Part shown: positions 44,939-54,900 of the stretch, piece by piece
Position numbering within the stretch: the first letter of the stretch is position 1
Layout of the letters: each line of letters starts with the position of its first letter
Assembly (NCBI RefSeq): GCF_029537235.1
Contig: NZ_CP120638.1
Coordinates: 2,373,501 to 2,437,500, forward strand
Source: Rhizobium sp. 32-5/1
GTDB lineage: Bacteria > Pseudomonadota > Alphaproteobacteria > Rhizobiales > Rhizobiaceae
DNA: 64,000 nucleotides
Reading direction: 5' to 3'
The notes under the pieces: model-generated
The model's database searches: none
What the model was told of the DNA's origin: nothing
The model's input: only the letters and a program-made list of their open reading frames with translations
Position numbers and translations under genes: made by a program

Positions 44939-46171
44939 TCACTGAAGTTCAGCGCAGGCCTTGGCAATCCGCTCCAGCGCGACGGTCAGTTCCGCTTCCG
45001 ATGTCGCATAGGAAATCCTGAAGAACGGTGACAGGCCGAAAGCCGAACCGGGTACGACCGCGACATGTGTTTCGTTGAGCAAGTAGGCGCAGAAATCGGT
45101 ATCGGTTTCGATCCGCTTGCCTGCCGGTGTCGTCTTGCCCAGCATGCCGGCACAGCCGGAATAGGTGTAGAAGGCCCCTTCCGGCACGCGGCAATCCAGA
45201 CCATCGATCGCATTCAGGCCTGCAACGACGAGATCGCGGCGTCGTTTGAAGCTGGCCGTGCGCTCCTTGAGGAAATCCTGCGGCCCGTTGAGCGCGGCCA
45301 CGGCCGCTGCCTGGCTGATCGAGCAAGGGCAGGAGGTTGCCTGGCTCTGCACAACGGCCATGGCCTTGATCAGGTCGCGCGGGCCACCGGCGTAACCGAT
45401 GCGCCAGCCGGTCATGGCATAGGCCTTGGAGACACCGTTGACGGTCAGCGTCCGGTTCTTCAGCCGCGGCTCCAGTGCCGCCGGCGTCACGAATTCGAAG
45501 TCGTCATAGAGGATATGCTCATACATATCGTCGACCAGAAGCCAGACATGCGGATGCCGGAGCAGCACGTCGAGAAGCGGCCGGTAGTCGGCGGCGCTAT
45601 AGGCAGCACCCGAGGGATTCGATGGCGAATTCAGCATGACCCAGCGTGTCTTGGGCGTGATCGCCGCTTCGAGCTGCTCGGCCTTCAGGCGAAAACCTGC
45701 TTCTGCGTCGCAGGCGATGAGAACCGGCTTGCCTTCGGCGATTTCGACGATATCCGAGTAGGAGGTCCAGTAGGGCGTCGGGATGATCACCTCGTCGCCG
45801 GGGTTCAGCGTCGCCATCATGGCGTTGAACAGGATCTGCTTGGCGCCGGTTGCGACCGTGATCTCATCTAGCTCATAGGAAACCTCGTTTTCCCGGATGA
45901 ACTTGTCCCGGATCGCCTTTTTCAGCTCCGGCGATCCGTCAAGCGCGGTGTACTTGGTCTGACCGCTCTGCATGGCATCCCATGCCGCCTGCTTGATATG
46001 ATCGGGCGTGTCGAAATCCGGCTCTCCGGCGCCGAGGATGATCACCGGCTTGCCGTCGCGCTTCATTGCTTGCGCCCGAGCGCCGATTTTCAGGATTTCC
46101 GAAACACCGATCGTGGAAATCCGCGAGGCGGGCGCGAAGCCCGCCTCCTCAACCTGTGTGTTGATGGTCAT
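44939..46171 (-). CDS. Class I/II aminotransferase, probable 2-aminoadipate aminotransferase
   Basis: The 410-residue PLP enzyme of the aspartate aminotransferase fold (type I) has GAGEPDFDTPDHIKQAAWDA near residue 48, TVATGAKQILFNAM (cofactor phosphate loop), MLNSPSNPSGAAYS, PLP lysine in TVNGVSKAYAMTGWRIGY near residue 245, and FRISYATSEAELTVAL at the end. ATG 46171 has AGGATTGGGC upstream. It is downstream of AmaB by 15 bases in an operon whose other members degrade lysine, so it likely converts 2-aminoadipate to 2-oxoadipate; by sequence alone aspartate or aromatic substrates are equally possible. Confidence 0.84.
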   Translation of the reverse strand: MTINTQVEEAGFAPASRISTIGVSEILKIGARAQAMKRDGKPVIILGAGEPDFDTPDHIKQAAWDAMQSGQTKYTALDGSPELKKAIRDKFIRENEVSYELDEITVATGAKQILFNAMMATLNPGDEVIIPTPYWTSYSDIVEIAEGKPVLIACDAEAGFRLKAEQLEAAITPKTRWVMLNSPSNPSGAAYSAADYRPLLDVLLRHPHVWLLVDDMYEHILYDDFEFVTPAALEPRLKNRTLTVNGVSKAYAMTGWRIGYAGGPRDLIKAMAVVQSQATSCPCSISQAAAVAALNGPQDFLKERTASFKRRRDLVVAGLNAIDGLDCRVPEGAFYTYSGCAGMLGKTTPAGKRIETDTDFCAYLLNETHVAVVPGSAFGLSPFFRISYATSEAELTVALERIAKACAELQ

Positions 46172-46186
46172 GCCCAATCCTATCAA

Positions 46187-47719
46187 TTATTCGATGTCAA
46201 ACGAGACGCCCTGAGCCAGCGGCAGGGCCTTCGAATAGTTGATCGTGTTGGTGGCGCGGCGCATGTAAGCGCGCCAAGCATCCGAGCCCGACTCGCGGCC
46301 GCCGCCGGTTTCCTTTTCGCCGCCGAATGCGCCACCGATTTCAGCACCTGACGTGCCGATGTTGACATTGGCGATGCCGCAGTCGGAGCCGTCAGGCGAG
46401 AGGAAGCGCTCGGCTTCCTGCAGGTCGAGCGTGAAGATCGACGAAGACAGGCCGGCACCGACGGCATTGTGATCGGCAACGGCAGCGTCGAAGTCGCTGT
46501 ATTTCATGACGTAGAGGATCGGGGCGAAGGTTTCCTCGGTGACGGGGCCGTCCTGCTTCGGCATTTCGACCAGGGCCGGCTTCACATAGTAGCTGTTGGC
46601 ATGACCGAGATCGACGCGTTCGCCGCCGGTGATCGACCCGCCGTGCGCTTCTGCTCCGGCAAGCGCCTTCTGCATGTTGTCGTAAGCCGGCTTATCGACC
46701 AGCGGGCCGACGAGAGCGGTGGATTCCAGCGGGTTGCCGACCGAAACGCTCGTATAGGCCTTCTTCAAGCGCGGAACGAGCTGGTCGTAGACGCTCTCAT
46801 GGACGAACAGGCGGCGCAGCGTCGTGCAGCGCTGGCCGGCCGTGCCCATCGCACCGAAGGCGATGGCGCGCAGTGCCATGTCGAGATCGGCAGACGGGCA
46901 GACGATGCCGCCATTGTTGCCGCCGAGTTCGAGGATGGCCCGGGCAAAACGCTTGGCAAGGCGCGGGCCGACGTCACGGCCCATGCGGGTGGAGCCCGTC
47001 GCCGAAACCAGCGGCACCTTCGGGTGATCGACCATGACTTCGCCGATGGTGCGGTCGCCGATCAGAACCTGCGTCAGTCCATCAGGCGCATCGCCGAAAC
47101 GGGCGATGGCGCGATCAAGGATAGCCTGCGATGCAAGGGCGGTGAGCGGCGTCTTTTCCGATGGCTTCCAGACGACGGCGTTGCCGCAGACCAGCGCAAG
47201 CGCCGAGTTCCAGGCCCAGACGGCAACCGGGAAATTGAAGGCGGAGATAACGCCGATGACGCCGAGCGGGTGCCAGGTTTCCATCATGCGGTGGCCGGGA
47301 CGCTCGGTGGCGATGGTCAGACCGTAGAGCTGGCGGGAGAGACCGACAGCGAAATCGCAGATGTCGATCATTTCCTGGACTTCGCCGAGACCCTCCGAGG
47401 TGATCTTGCCGGCTTCAATGGATACGAGACGGCCGAGATCGGCCTTGTGGGCGCGCAGTTCCTCGCCAAGCAGGCGGATCAATTCGCCGCGCTTCGGAGC
47501 AGGCACCAGGCGCCAAGCGCGAAAGGCCGCGTCGGCCTTCTCGATCTTGGCGGCAGCGTCGGCAGCCGAGACCGTCTTCAGGCTGGCGATCTGCTCGCCG
47601 GTCACCGGCGAGAAGGAGGCCATGTCGCCGCCTGTGTAGAGATCCTTGGAGACGCCAAGCTTCTCCAAAAGTGTGGCCGTTTCCTGAACGACATTTACCG
47701 TCTTTGTTGCAATGTTCAT
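46187..47719 (-). CDS. amaB: Piperideine-6-carboxylate / 2-aminoadipate semialdehyde dehydrogenase (ALDH7)
   Basis: The 510-residue NAD-dependent aldehyde dehydrogenase is of the ALDH7 (antiquitin/AmaB) type. It has WHPLGVIGVISAFNFPVAVW, catalytic glutamate in ILELGGNNGGIV near residue 265, and catalytic cysteine in MGTAGQRCTTLRRLF near residue 300. The GGERVDLGHANSYYVKPALV and CGIANVNIGTSGAEIGGAFG blocks are ALDH7 features. It oxidises piperideine-6-carboxylate to 2-aminoadipate in lysine breakdown. ATG 47719 is preferred (GGGAG about ten bases upstream) over TTG 47728. The operon context with HglS supports the assignment. Confidence 0.87.
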   Translation of the reverse strand: MNIATKTVNVVQETATLLEKLGVSKDLYTGGDMASFSPVTGEQIASLKTVSAADAAAKIEKADAAFRAWRLVPAPKRGELIRLLGEELRAHKADLGRLVSIEAGKITSEGLGEVQEMIDICDFAVGLSRQLYGLTIATERPGHRMMETWHPLGVIGVISAFNFPVAVWAWNSALALVCGNAVVWKPSEKTPLTALASQAILDRAIARFGDAPDGLTQVLIGDRTIGEVMVDHPKVPLVSATGSTRMGRDVGPRLAKRFARAILELGGNNGGIVCPSADLDMALRAIAFGAMGTAGQRCTTLRRLFVHESVYDQLVPRLKKAYTSVSVGNPLESTALVGPLVDKPAYDNMQKALAGAEAHGGSITGGERVDLGHANSYYVKPALVEMPKQDGPVTEETFAPILYVMKYSDFDAAVADHNAVGAGLSSSIFTLDLQEAERFLSPDGSDCGIANVNIGTSGAEIGGAFGGEKETGGGRESGSDAWRAYMRRATNTINYSKALPLAQGVSFDIE

Positions 47720-47752
47720 GATGAGCAAACTCCCGTTTTCTTGGTCTAAGGA

Positions 47753-49173
47753 CTATCCGAAGCGCACCGCGCCGAGCTCTCCCGGCGAGGTAATGGCTTT
47801 GAGGCCCTGAGCCATGTCCTTGATTTTCTGTTGCGTATAGAGGTCGTAATAGGCCTGGTTTTTGCGGCCGATGGCATGTTCGGCGCTGAAGCTGCCGTTG
47901 AAATCCTTGACGGCGATGGCAAACACCCAGTCGCGCAGCCGCCGCTCGAAATCGGGGTCCGATGCCGAAGCGCTGTCCTTCGGCACCACCAGATTGAAAT
48001 GCACGCCGCCATCGCCGATATGGCCGAAATCGCAGATCGTCACCTCCGGAAAGGCGTTCGGCATATCGGCCTTCATGCGATAGCAGAAGGCCATGATATC
48101 ACCTCTGCGGAAGGAAAGATCAAACGCGATCAGTTTTCCGGAGTGCTTCACACCTTCCGACAGGGCATGGCGCAGCGACCACATTTCATGGGCCGGACCG
48201 ACGAAGGCATCGGCGAGCGGCGCTTCGTCCGTTTCCCAGATTTCCGCCAGCACCGTTTCCAGCACCGCATCGAGCGACTGCTCGCCCTCGCGCGATTCCC
48301 AGGTGCGGGAGATCTCGGCCAGGATCACATAGTCCGGCACGTTGCCGCCCTGGAAGGGATTTTTCAGCGATGGCACATGGTCGAGCGCCGCCGAGACGGA
48401 ATTTTTGAGATGCCCTCGAAGGCTGAGAAATAGGCGCCGAGCCTGTCTTCCATGGCGCGCAGAAGCGGCATGACATGGGCGCCACTGGCCGGGACCAGAT
48501 AGGCGGTCGCCACCTGCTTCGGCAGGGGCTCAATGTTCAGCACGCATTCGGTGATAATGCCGAAGGCGCCCGAGGTGCCGATGAAAACCTGCTTCCAGTC
48601 GATGCCGGTATTGTTCTTGCGCAATTCCGAGGTCAGGTCGAGGATCGTGCCCGCTTCATCGGCAAGCACGACCTTGATGCCCAAAGTGTTGCGGCGCACG
48701 TCGCCGTATTTCAGGAAGCGCGAACCGCCGGTATTGGTGGCGAGCATGCCGCCGATGCGCGGATCGGCACCAAGGTCGATCGGGAAGAAAAGCCCGTGCT
48801 TTTCCAGCCGGCTATTGATGTCGGAAAGCCGGAAGCCAGCGTCCAGGCGAAGCGAGCGATTGTCGAGATCGAGATCGAAACGATCGGTCATCCGGTCGAG
48901 GCTGAGAACGATCTGCTTACCGGACGTATCCGGTGTCGAACCCGAGACGAGGCCGGTATTGCCGGATTGCGGCACAATCGTCAGGTCATGGCGCACGCAA
49001 TAGGCCACCGTCTGCGAGACTTCCTCGGTGGTGCGGGGGCGCAGGACAAGCGCTGCTATGCCGGCATCGTATCGGGCGCCGGTCTGATAGCCGGCCATAT
49101 CGCCACCATCGGAGACAACGCCCTTGTCGCCGAGCATGTCCAGCAGTGCTGCCCTGTGCCGTTCATCGATCAT
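47753..49173 (-). CDS. FAD-binding D-2-hydroxyglutarate dehydrogenase-like oxidase, frameshifted at 48402-48406
   Basis: The PCMH-type flavoprotein is about 473 residues when joined. FAD-domain motifs are VPQSGNTGLVSGSTPDTSG near residue 70 and GGMLATNTGGSRFLKYGDVR near 140. C-terminal FAD-oxidase blocks are FGHIGDGGVHFNL and SFSAEHAIGRKNQ. The run of five T (plus strand) at 48402-48406 would be six in a correct frame, giving EGISKNSVSAALDHVPSLKN. Family members oxidise D-lactate or D-2-hydroxyglutarate. Between hglS and amaB it should convert D-2-hydroxyglutarate to 2-oxoglutarate, the last step of the pathway. Confidence 0.82.
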
Positions 49174-49182
49174 GGCTGCGAC

Positions 49183-50621
49183 TTACTCCGCCGCTTCGGC
49201 ATGCGAGAGCGTGTTCAGGCATTCGGCGATCGAGGCCTGTTCGATGCCCGCATAATGATCGAACTCGTTCAGCACTTTTGCGCCAAGATCCTGCTCGAAA
49301 CGCTGCTGGTTCGGGCTTGCGACAAAATCCTGAGCCGCCTCGTCCCCGAGGTTGGACTGGAAAATTCCGGCGGCGCTGACGGGCAGGAAATCCTCGTAGA
49401 CAACAGGGTCGAACTGCACGAGCCCGTCAGCGATCAGGCTTTCGAGGCTTTTCGAGGCATCGGCTTTCGTCTTGCGGCCCTTGGCGGTCAGCGAATAGGC
49501 AAAATAGCCAAGGCCTTCGGTACGGATACCGGCCCAGCTGTCCGGGAAGGGAGTGAAGGCTTCGGTCAAGGCTTTTTCGTATTCGGCTGCGTTCGAGCCA
49601 TCGGCCGCGGGGCGGATGACCTCGCGTGACGCGTTCAGCAGGTCGTCGTAAAGAGCGCGCCCTTCGGGGTCAGCGCAATACCGCGCTGTTCGATCTCGCC
49701 AAAACGGGCGGTGTGCGAGCCTTCCTTCCAGCTGCCATCTTCCGCCTGGAAAGAGACAGGTTCCTCCAGCGCCTTGAAGGACGTCTGGCGCAGGAGAATG
49801 GCGCATTTCCGACTCGGCGGGCCTTCGATCGTTGCCTTCGGTGCGATCCCGTATTCCGGCATCTGCGCCTGGACAGCATCGATATCGAGCGTGCGCGGCG
49901 TCAGGTGATTGATATGCGGTCCCTTGAAGGAAACGACATCGGCGATCAGCCGGTGCGCATCATGCAGCCGGTGATACATGTCCGGGCTGACATTGGCGCG
50001 GTCGTGCCAGCGGAAGGTTTCCAGCGCCTCCGTGACAAAACGCTCGGCATCGGCCTTGTCGAGACCGCCCTGCCTTTCCGCCTTTTCCGTCAGCGCGATG
50101 GCACCTTCGGTAAAAATCCGGCGCTTCGACAGGATTTTCTCGGCTTCATGGCGCAGTGATCCGTCAGCAACCAGATCGAGACGCAGCAGCGAGGTGAAAA
50201 CGCGGAAGGGATTTTTCTTGAGGGCAGCCTCGCCGACCGGACGGAAGGCCGTCGAATGAACCGGGACGCCGGCCGTCGAAAGGTCGTAGTAGCCGACCGG
50301 CAGCATGCCCATGACGGCAAAGACGCGGCGCATCATCGACAGCTCGCCCGGCGTGCCGAGGCGGATGGCGCCGTGACGCTCCTGCGAGATGCGGTCCAGT
50401 GAATCGGTTTCTTCGAGCCGCTCAAGCTGGGCCGGATCGGCCGCCAGCGTCTCGGCGTTGACCTTGGCAACCAGTTCCATCAGCGTGCCGTAGGCCGGCA
50501 CTTCAGCGCGATACATCGTCGACATCGCAGCAGAAAAGGCCGAGCGGATATCGTCGGCGGATACGAAACGGTTGTCAGTCACGGCGCGGACCTTTCGAAA
50601 GACGTGATAAAGCTTGGTCAT
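49183..50621 (-). CDS. hglS: HglS, 2-oxoadipate dioxygenase/decarboxylase (DUF1338), frameshifted at 49660-49662
   Basis: The DUF1338 (YdcJ-like) iron-dependent enzyme is about 479 residues when joined. It starts MTKLYHVFRKVRAVTDNRFV and has GPHINHLTPRTLDID with a metal histidine near residue 220. It ends with DFLPVSAAGIFQSNLGDEAA. A fourth base in the run of three at 49660-49662 restores ALTPKGRALYDDLLNASREV. This family converts 2-oxoadipate to D-2-hydroxyglutarate in bacterial lysine catabolism. ATG 50621 is taken over TTG 50627. It is the first gene of the operon, divergent from a LysR regulator. Confidence 0.85.
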
Positions 50622-50654
50622 TCTCAATCCGTATCATATATAGGCTCTATACGC

Positions 50655-50669
50655 ATTGATTGCGACAAT
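50655..50669. promoter_or_regulatory. Candidate LysR-type binding dyad
   Basis: ATTG-N7-CAAT is a 15-base interrupted dyad of the T-N11-A form preferred by LysR regulators. It sits in the 74-base gap between the divergent hglS operon and LysR genes, where such a regulator would act on both. Confidence 0.5.
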
Positions 50670-50695
50670 TTTGACTATGGTCATGCGAGGCGCGA

Positions 50696-51589
50696 ATGAA
50701 GTTGAGCAGAAGGCTGGTTCCAGACGTGACGACGCTGCAGGCGTTCGAATGCGCGGCACGCCATGGCAGTTTCACGCAGGCGGCGACCGAACTTAATCTG
50801 ACGCAAAGCGCTGTCAGCCGCCAGATCAAGGATCTCGAAATCCAGCTCGGCGTTCTTCTGTTCGAACGGGTTCGCCAACGGGTGATCCTCTCGGATGCCG
50901 GCCAGAAGTTCCTGCCGGAGGTTCGGCGCCTGCTCAATCAGTCGGAAGAGTTGATGGTGCGGGCGATGGCGTCGGCACGTTCGGAATCAACGCTGTCGAT
51001 CGCGTCGTTGCCGACTTTCGGCAGCCGCTGGCTGACACCGCGCCTGCCGGATTTCCTGAGGCAGCACCCGGGGACCGTCGTCAACATTGCCTCGCGCTCC
51101 CAGCCTTTCGATTTCGAGGAGCAGAATTTCGATCTGGCGATCCACTACGGCCAGCCGGTCTGGGCGCATGCGACCTGTAGCTATCTCTGCAGCGAAGTCA
51201 TCATCCCCGTGGCGAGCCCGGCGCTGATGGCCGCGACCCCGATGTCGGATCCGCAGGAACTGGAAGATAAGCCGCTGCTGCATCTGGCCACCCGTCCGAA
51301 AATGTGGGCGCAATGGTGCGAAGCCAACGGGCTCGATATCAAGTCTGCCTATCGCGGCAACCGGTTCGACCAGTTTTCTATGGTGATCGAGGCCGCGGCT
51401 GCTGGTCTCGGTATCGCACTTGTCCCGCGTTACCTGATCGAGCAGGAGCTGGCACAGGACCGTCTGCGTATTCTGTTCGATCGGCCGATGCAGACGGAAA
51501 ACAGCTATTATCTGGTCGTGCCCGAGGGAAAGCTGGAAAATCCCGTCAGCCGGGCGTTTCGGGCCTGGATCACGAGCCAGGTCGGCTAG
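50696..51589 (+). CDS. LysR-family transcriptional regulator (GcvA/AmpR-like)
   Basis: The 297-residue regulator has an N-terminal winged helix-turn-helix (LQAFECAARHGSFTQAATEL, NLTQSAVSRQIKDLEIQLGV) and a substrate-binding effector domain from about residue 95 (STLSIASLPTFGSRWLTPRL). The LFERVRQRVILSDAG wing and PRYLIEQELAQDRL end are typical of the GcvA-like subgroup. It diverges from the lysine-degradation operon and probably controls it, with a pathway intermediate such as 2-aminoadipate as a possible inducer (inference). Confidence 0.87.
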   Translation: MKLSRRLVPDVTTLQAFECAARHGSFTQAATELNLTQSAVSRQIKDLEIQLGVLLFERVRQRVILSDAGQKFLPEVRRLLNQSEELMVRAMASARSESTLSIASLPTFGSRWLTPRLPDFLRQHPGTVVNIASRSQPFDFEEQNFDLAIHYGQPVWAHATCSYLCSEVIIPVASPALMAATPMSDPQELEDKPLLHLATRPKMWAQWCEANGLDIKSAYRGNRFDQFSMVIEAAAAGLGIALVPRYLIEQELAQDRLRILFDRPMQTENSYYLVVPEGKLENPVSRAFRAWITSQVG

Positions 51590-51908
51590 GACGCCTTCGG
51601 AACCTTTCGCCACGCGATACGTTCCCGTGGGAGGCAAACATCAAAATCGGACCCCGTTTTGAACAAATTACATCCCTATGCTCACCCGGAAATCATCCTT
51701 TGCCAGGGTTGCGCCGCCTGACCACATGTCAATTCGTTCACGCGACGCTTCGGTCTCCTTGCATGCTTTCGGCACTACGGCTAGAAAATGCCACGTTCGT
51801 TCCTCAGATCAGCCTGACATCAAACCAAACGGCCGCTTTCACGATCACCATCTCTTGCTTTCGTGCGATGCCGTTTCCTTTGCACCAGCATAAAGGGTGG
51901 TTAGAACC
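51590..51908. other. Intergenic region before ndvB
   Basis: These 319 bases hold no gene. They should carry the promoter of the large glucan synthase gene; only an AAAGGG at 51892-51897 was picked out as a possible, rather distant, ribosome binding site. No operator or clear hairpin was found. Confidence 0.4.
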
Positions 51909-54900
51909 ATGGCTGAGAAAAGTCTAAGTCAAGGGCCCAAGCCCATCCGGCAAGCCGATGCGAGCCGGGCAAAACAACACCCGTTGGATCCAGAACCCGC
52001 ACCCATGCCCCTTCATAACAAGCCGTCCACACCACCGCGCGAGCCGGAATCGAAGCAAATCGATTATAATGACTCGATTCGTTCGACCTATTTCACCATC
52101 GACGAACTGCATGAGAGCGGCGCCAAGCTTGCGCGTGAAGGGGTGTCGGCGCTTCCGGGATTCTTCCCGTTCGAATTCAGGGCGCGTCATAAGGAAAACG
52201 AAAACGAGATTTTCCGCGTCTATAAGGTGACAGCGGCCGATGTCGAGGCTGGTGCGTCGATTACGCCGGCGGCGGAATGGCTGCTCGACAACCACTATCT
52301 CGTTGAGGAATCGATCCAGGAAGTCCGTCGCGATTTTCCGCGCAAATTCTACCGTCAACTGCCAACCATTGACGTCAACGGCACGACGATTCCTCGGACG
52401 ATGGCGTTGGCCTGGCTCTATGTCGCGCATACCCATTCCACGGTTTCGCGCGAAAGCCTGACGGCCATGGTCACCGGCTTCCAGAACCACGAAACGCTGA
52501 AGATCGGTGAGCTCTGGGCCCTGCCGTCCATTCTCCGTTTCGTCCTCATCGAAAACCTGCGCCGTATCGCCATCCGGGTCGACCGCTCGCGCAGCATGCG
52601 GCAAAAGGCCAACGAGGTCGCCGACCAGATCATCCGGCTGAGCGAGGCCGACAAGGTCCAGGCGCTTCTCGCCGATGTTGAGCCGCTGTCTTCCGACAAT
52701 ACTTTCGTGGCGCAGCTTCTCTATCGCCTGCGGGACGGCTCGCAGACATCTGGTGCGGTCATCACCTGGCTTGAGGCGCAGCTGGAAAAACGCGGCAGCG
52801 ACGTCGAGGATGCGTTGGTTGCCGAACAGAACCGGCTGTCATCAGGCAATGCCACGATGAGCAACATCGTGCGCAGCCTGCGCGAAATCGACGACAACGA
52901 CTGGGCTGTGTGGTTCGAAAGCGTCAGCAAGGTCGATGCGGTGCTACGAGACGGCTCGGATTATGCCGCATTGGATTTCGGTTCGCGCAACAAGTATCGC
53001 AACACCATCGAAAAACTGGCGCGACGCTCGGGAAATTCAGAGCTTGATGTCACCAAGACCGCCCTTGCCATGGTCAAGGAGCCGCTGGAGCCCCGGGCCG
53101 CCAACATCGCCTCGCATGAGCCGAATGTCGGCGGTTTCCTAGTTGGCAAGCAGCGCCGCATTCTCGAGGAAAAGATCGGCTATCGTCCGTCTTTCCTCCA
53201 GTCGGTCATCCGCGCCAGCCGCAAGCTCGATTGGCTGGCAATTGCCGGTCCGAACATCATCCTGACGGTTCTGGCGATGATCGCCGTCTATGTGTTCGTC
53301 AGTCCGATGGACATTCCAAGCGGCGCCAAGCTGATCATGCTGCTCTTGTTCGCCCTGCCGGCTTCGGAAGGCGCCGCCGGGTTGTTCAATACGCTGGTCA
53401 CACTGTTCGTGCCCCCGTCGCGCCTTGTCGGCTACGAATTTCTCGAAGGCGTTCCAGAGGACGCCCGTACGCTTGTTGTCGTTCCCTGTCTCATCTCCAA
53501 GCGCGATCATGTCGATGAACTCGTGCGCAATCTGGAAGTCCACTATCTCGCAAATCCGCGTGGCGAAGTTTATTTCGCCCTTCTCAGCGACTGGGCCGAC
53601 AGCAAGTTCGAAGAAACGGCAACCGATCTCGACGTGCTTGACTATGCCAAGCATGAGATCGAGGCGCTGTCTGCGCGTTATGCCCATGATGGCCGGACAC
53701 GCTTTTATCTTCTCCACCGCCGCCGGCTTTACAACGAGGCCGAAGGCGCCTGGATGGGCTGGGAGCGCAAGCGCGGCAAGTTGCACGAACTCAATCTTCT
53801 GCTGCGTGGCGACCGCGATACAAGCTATCTGCCGGGTGCCGATATGGTACCTGCGAACGTGCAATATGTCATGACGCTGGATGCCGACACGCGCTTGATG
53901 CGCGATGCGGTGACCAAGCTCGTCGGCAAGCTCTATCACCCGATCAACCGCCCGGTCGTTGATCCGGAAACGCAGCAGGTCACGGCCGGCTACGGCATTC
54001 TGCAGCCCCGCGTGACACCGTCTCTGACCACCGGCAGCAATGCCTCGGCCTTCCAGCGTATCTTCTCGATCAATCGCGGAATCGACCCTTACGTCTTCAC
54101 AGTGTCAGACGTTTATCAGGACATTGCCGGCGAAGGCACATTCACCGGCAAAGGCCTCTATCATGTCGACGCCTTCGAGGCGGCGCTGAAGGGCAAGATC
54201 GAGGAAAATGCCGTTCTCAGCCACGATTTGCTTGAAGGGTCCCTGGCGCGTTGCGCGCTTGTCAGCGATGTAGAGCTGGTCGAGGACTTTCCGACCCGCT
54301 ACGAGGTGGAAATGTCGCGCCAGCACCGCTGGGCGCGTGGCGACTGGCAGTTGCTTCCCTACATGTTCAACCTGGCGAATGGCGTCTCGATGCTCGGCCG
54401 TTGGAAGATGTACGACAACCTTCGCCGCTCGCTGATCCCTGCCGCCTGGCTCCTCGCCTCGGTCATGGGCTGGTACTATATGGAGCCGACTCAGGCGCTC
54501 ATCTGGCAGGCCGTGCTGATCTTCAGCCTGTTCGTCGCTCCGACCCTGTCGCTGATCAATGGCCTTATGCCACGCCGCAATGACATTGTCGCGCGCGCCC
54601 ATCTACATGCCGTCCTGTCGGAAATCCAGGCTTCGAATGCGCAAGTCGCGCTTCGCATCGTTTTCATCGCCCATTCGGCAGCGATGATGCTGGATGCGAT
54701 CGTGCGTTCCATCTACCGCACCTTCGTCAGCGGCAAGCTGATGCTGGAATGGCGCACTGCAGCCCAAGTCCAGAGTTCGGCAGGCGGCACCATCCTCGAT
54801 TATTACAGGTCGATGTGGATTGCGCCGGTGCTTGCCGTCGTTTCGCTGGCGCTTGCCGCGATTTCCGAAACCGGCCTGCCCTTCATCGGCGTGCCCTTCG

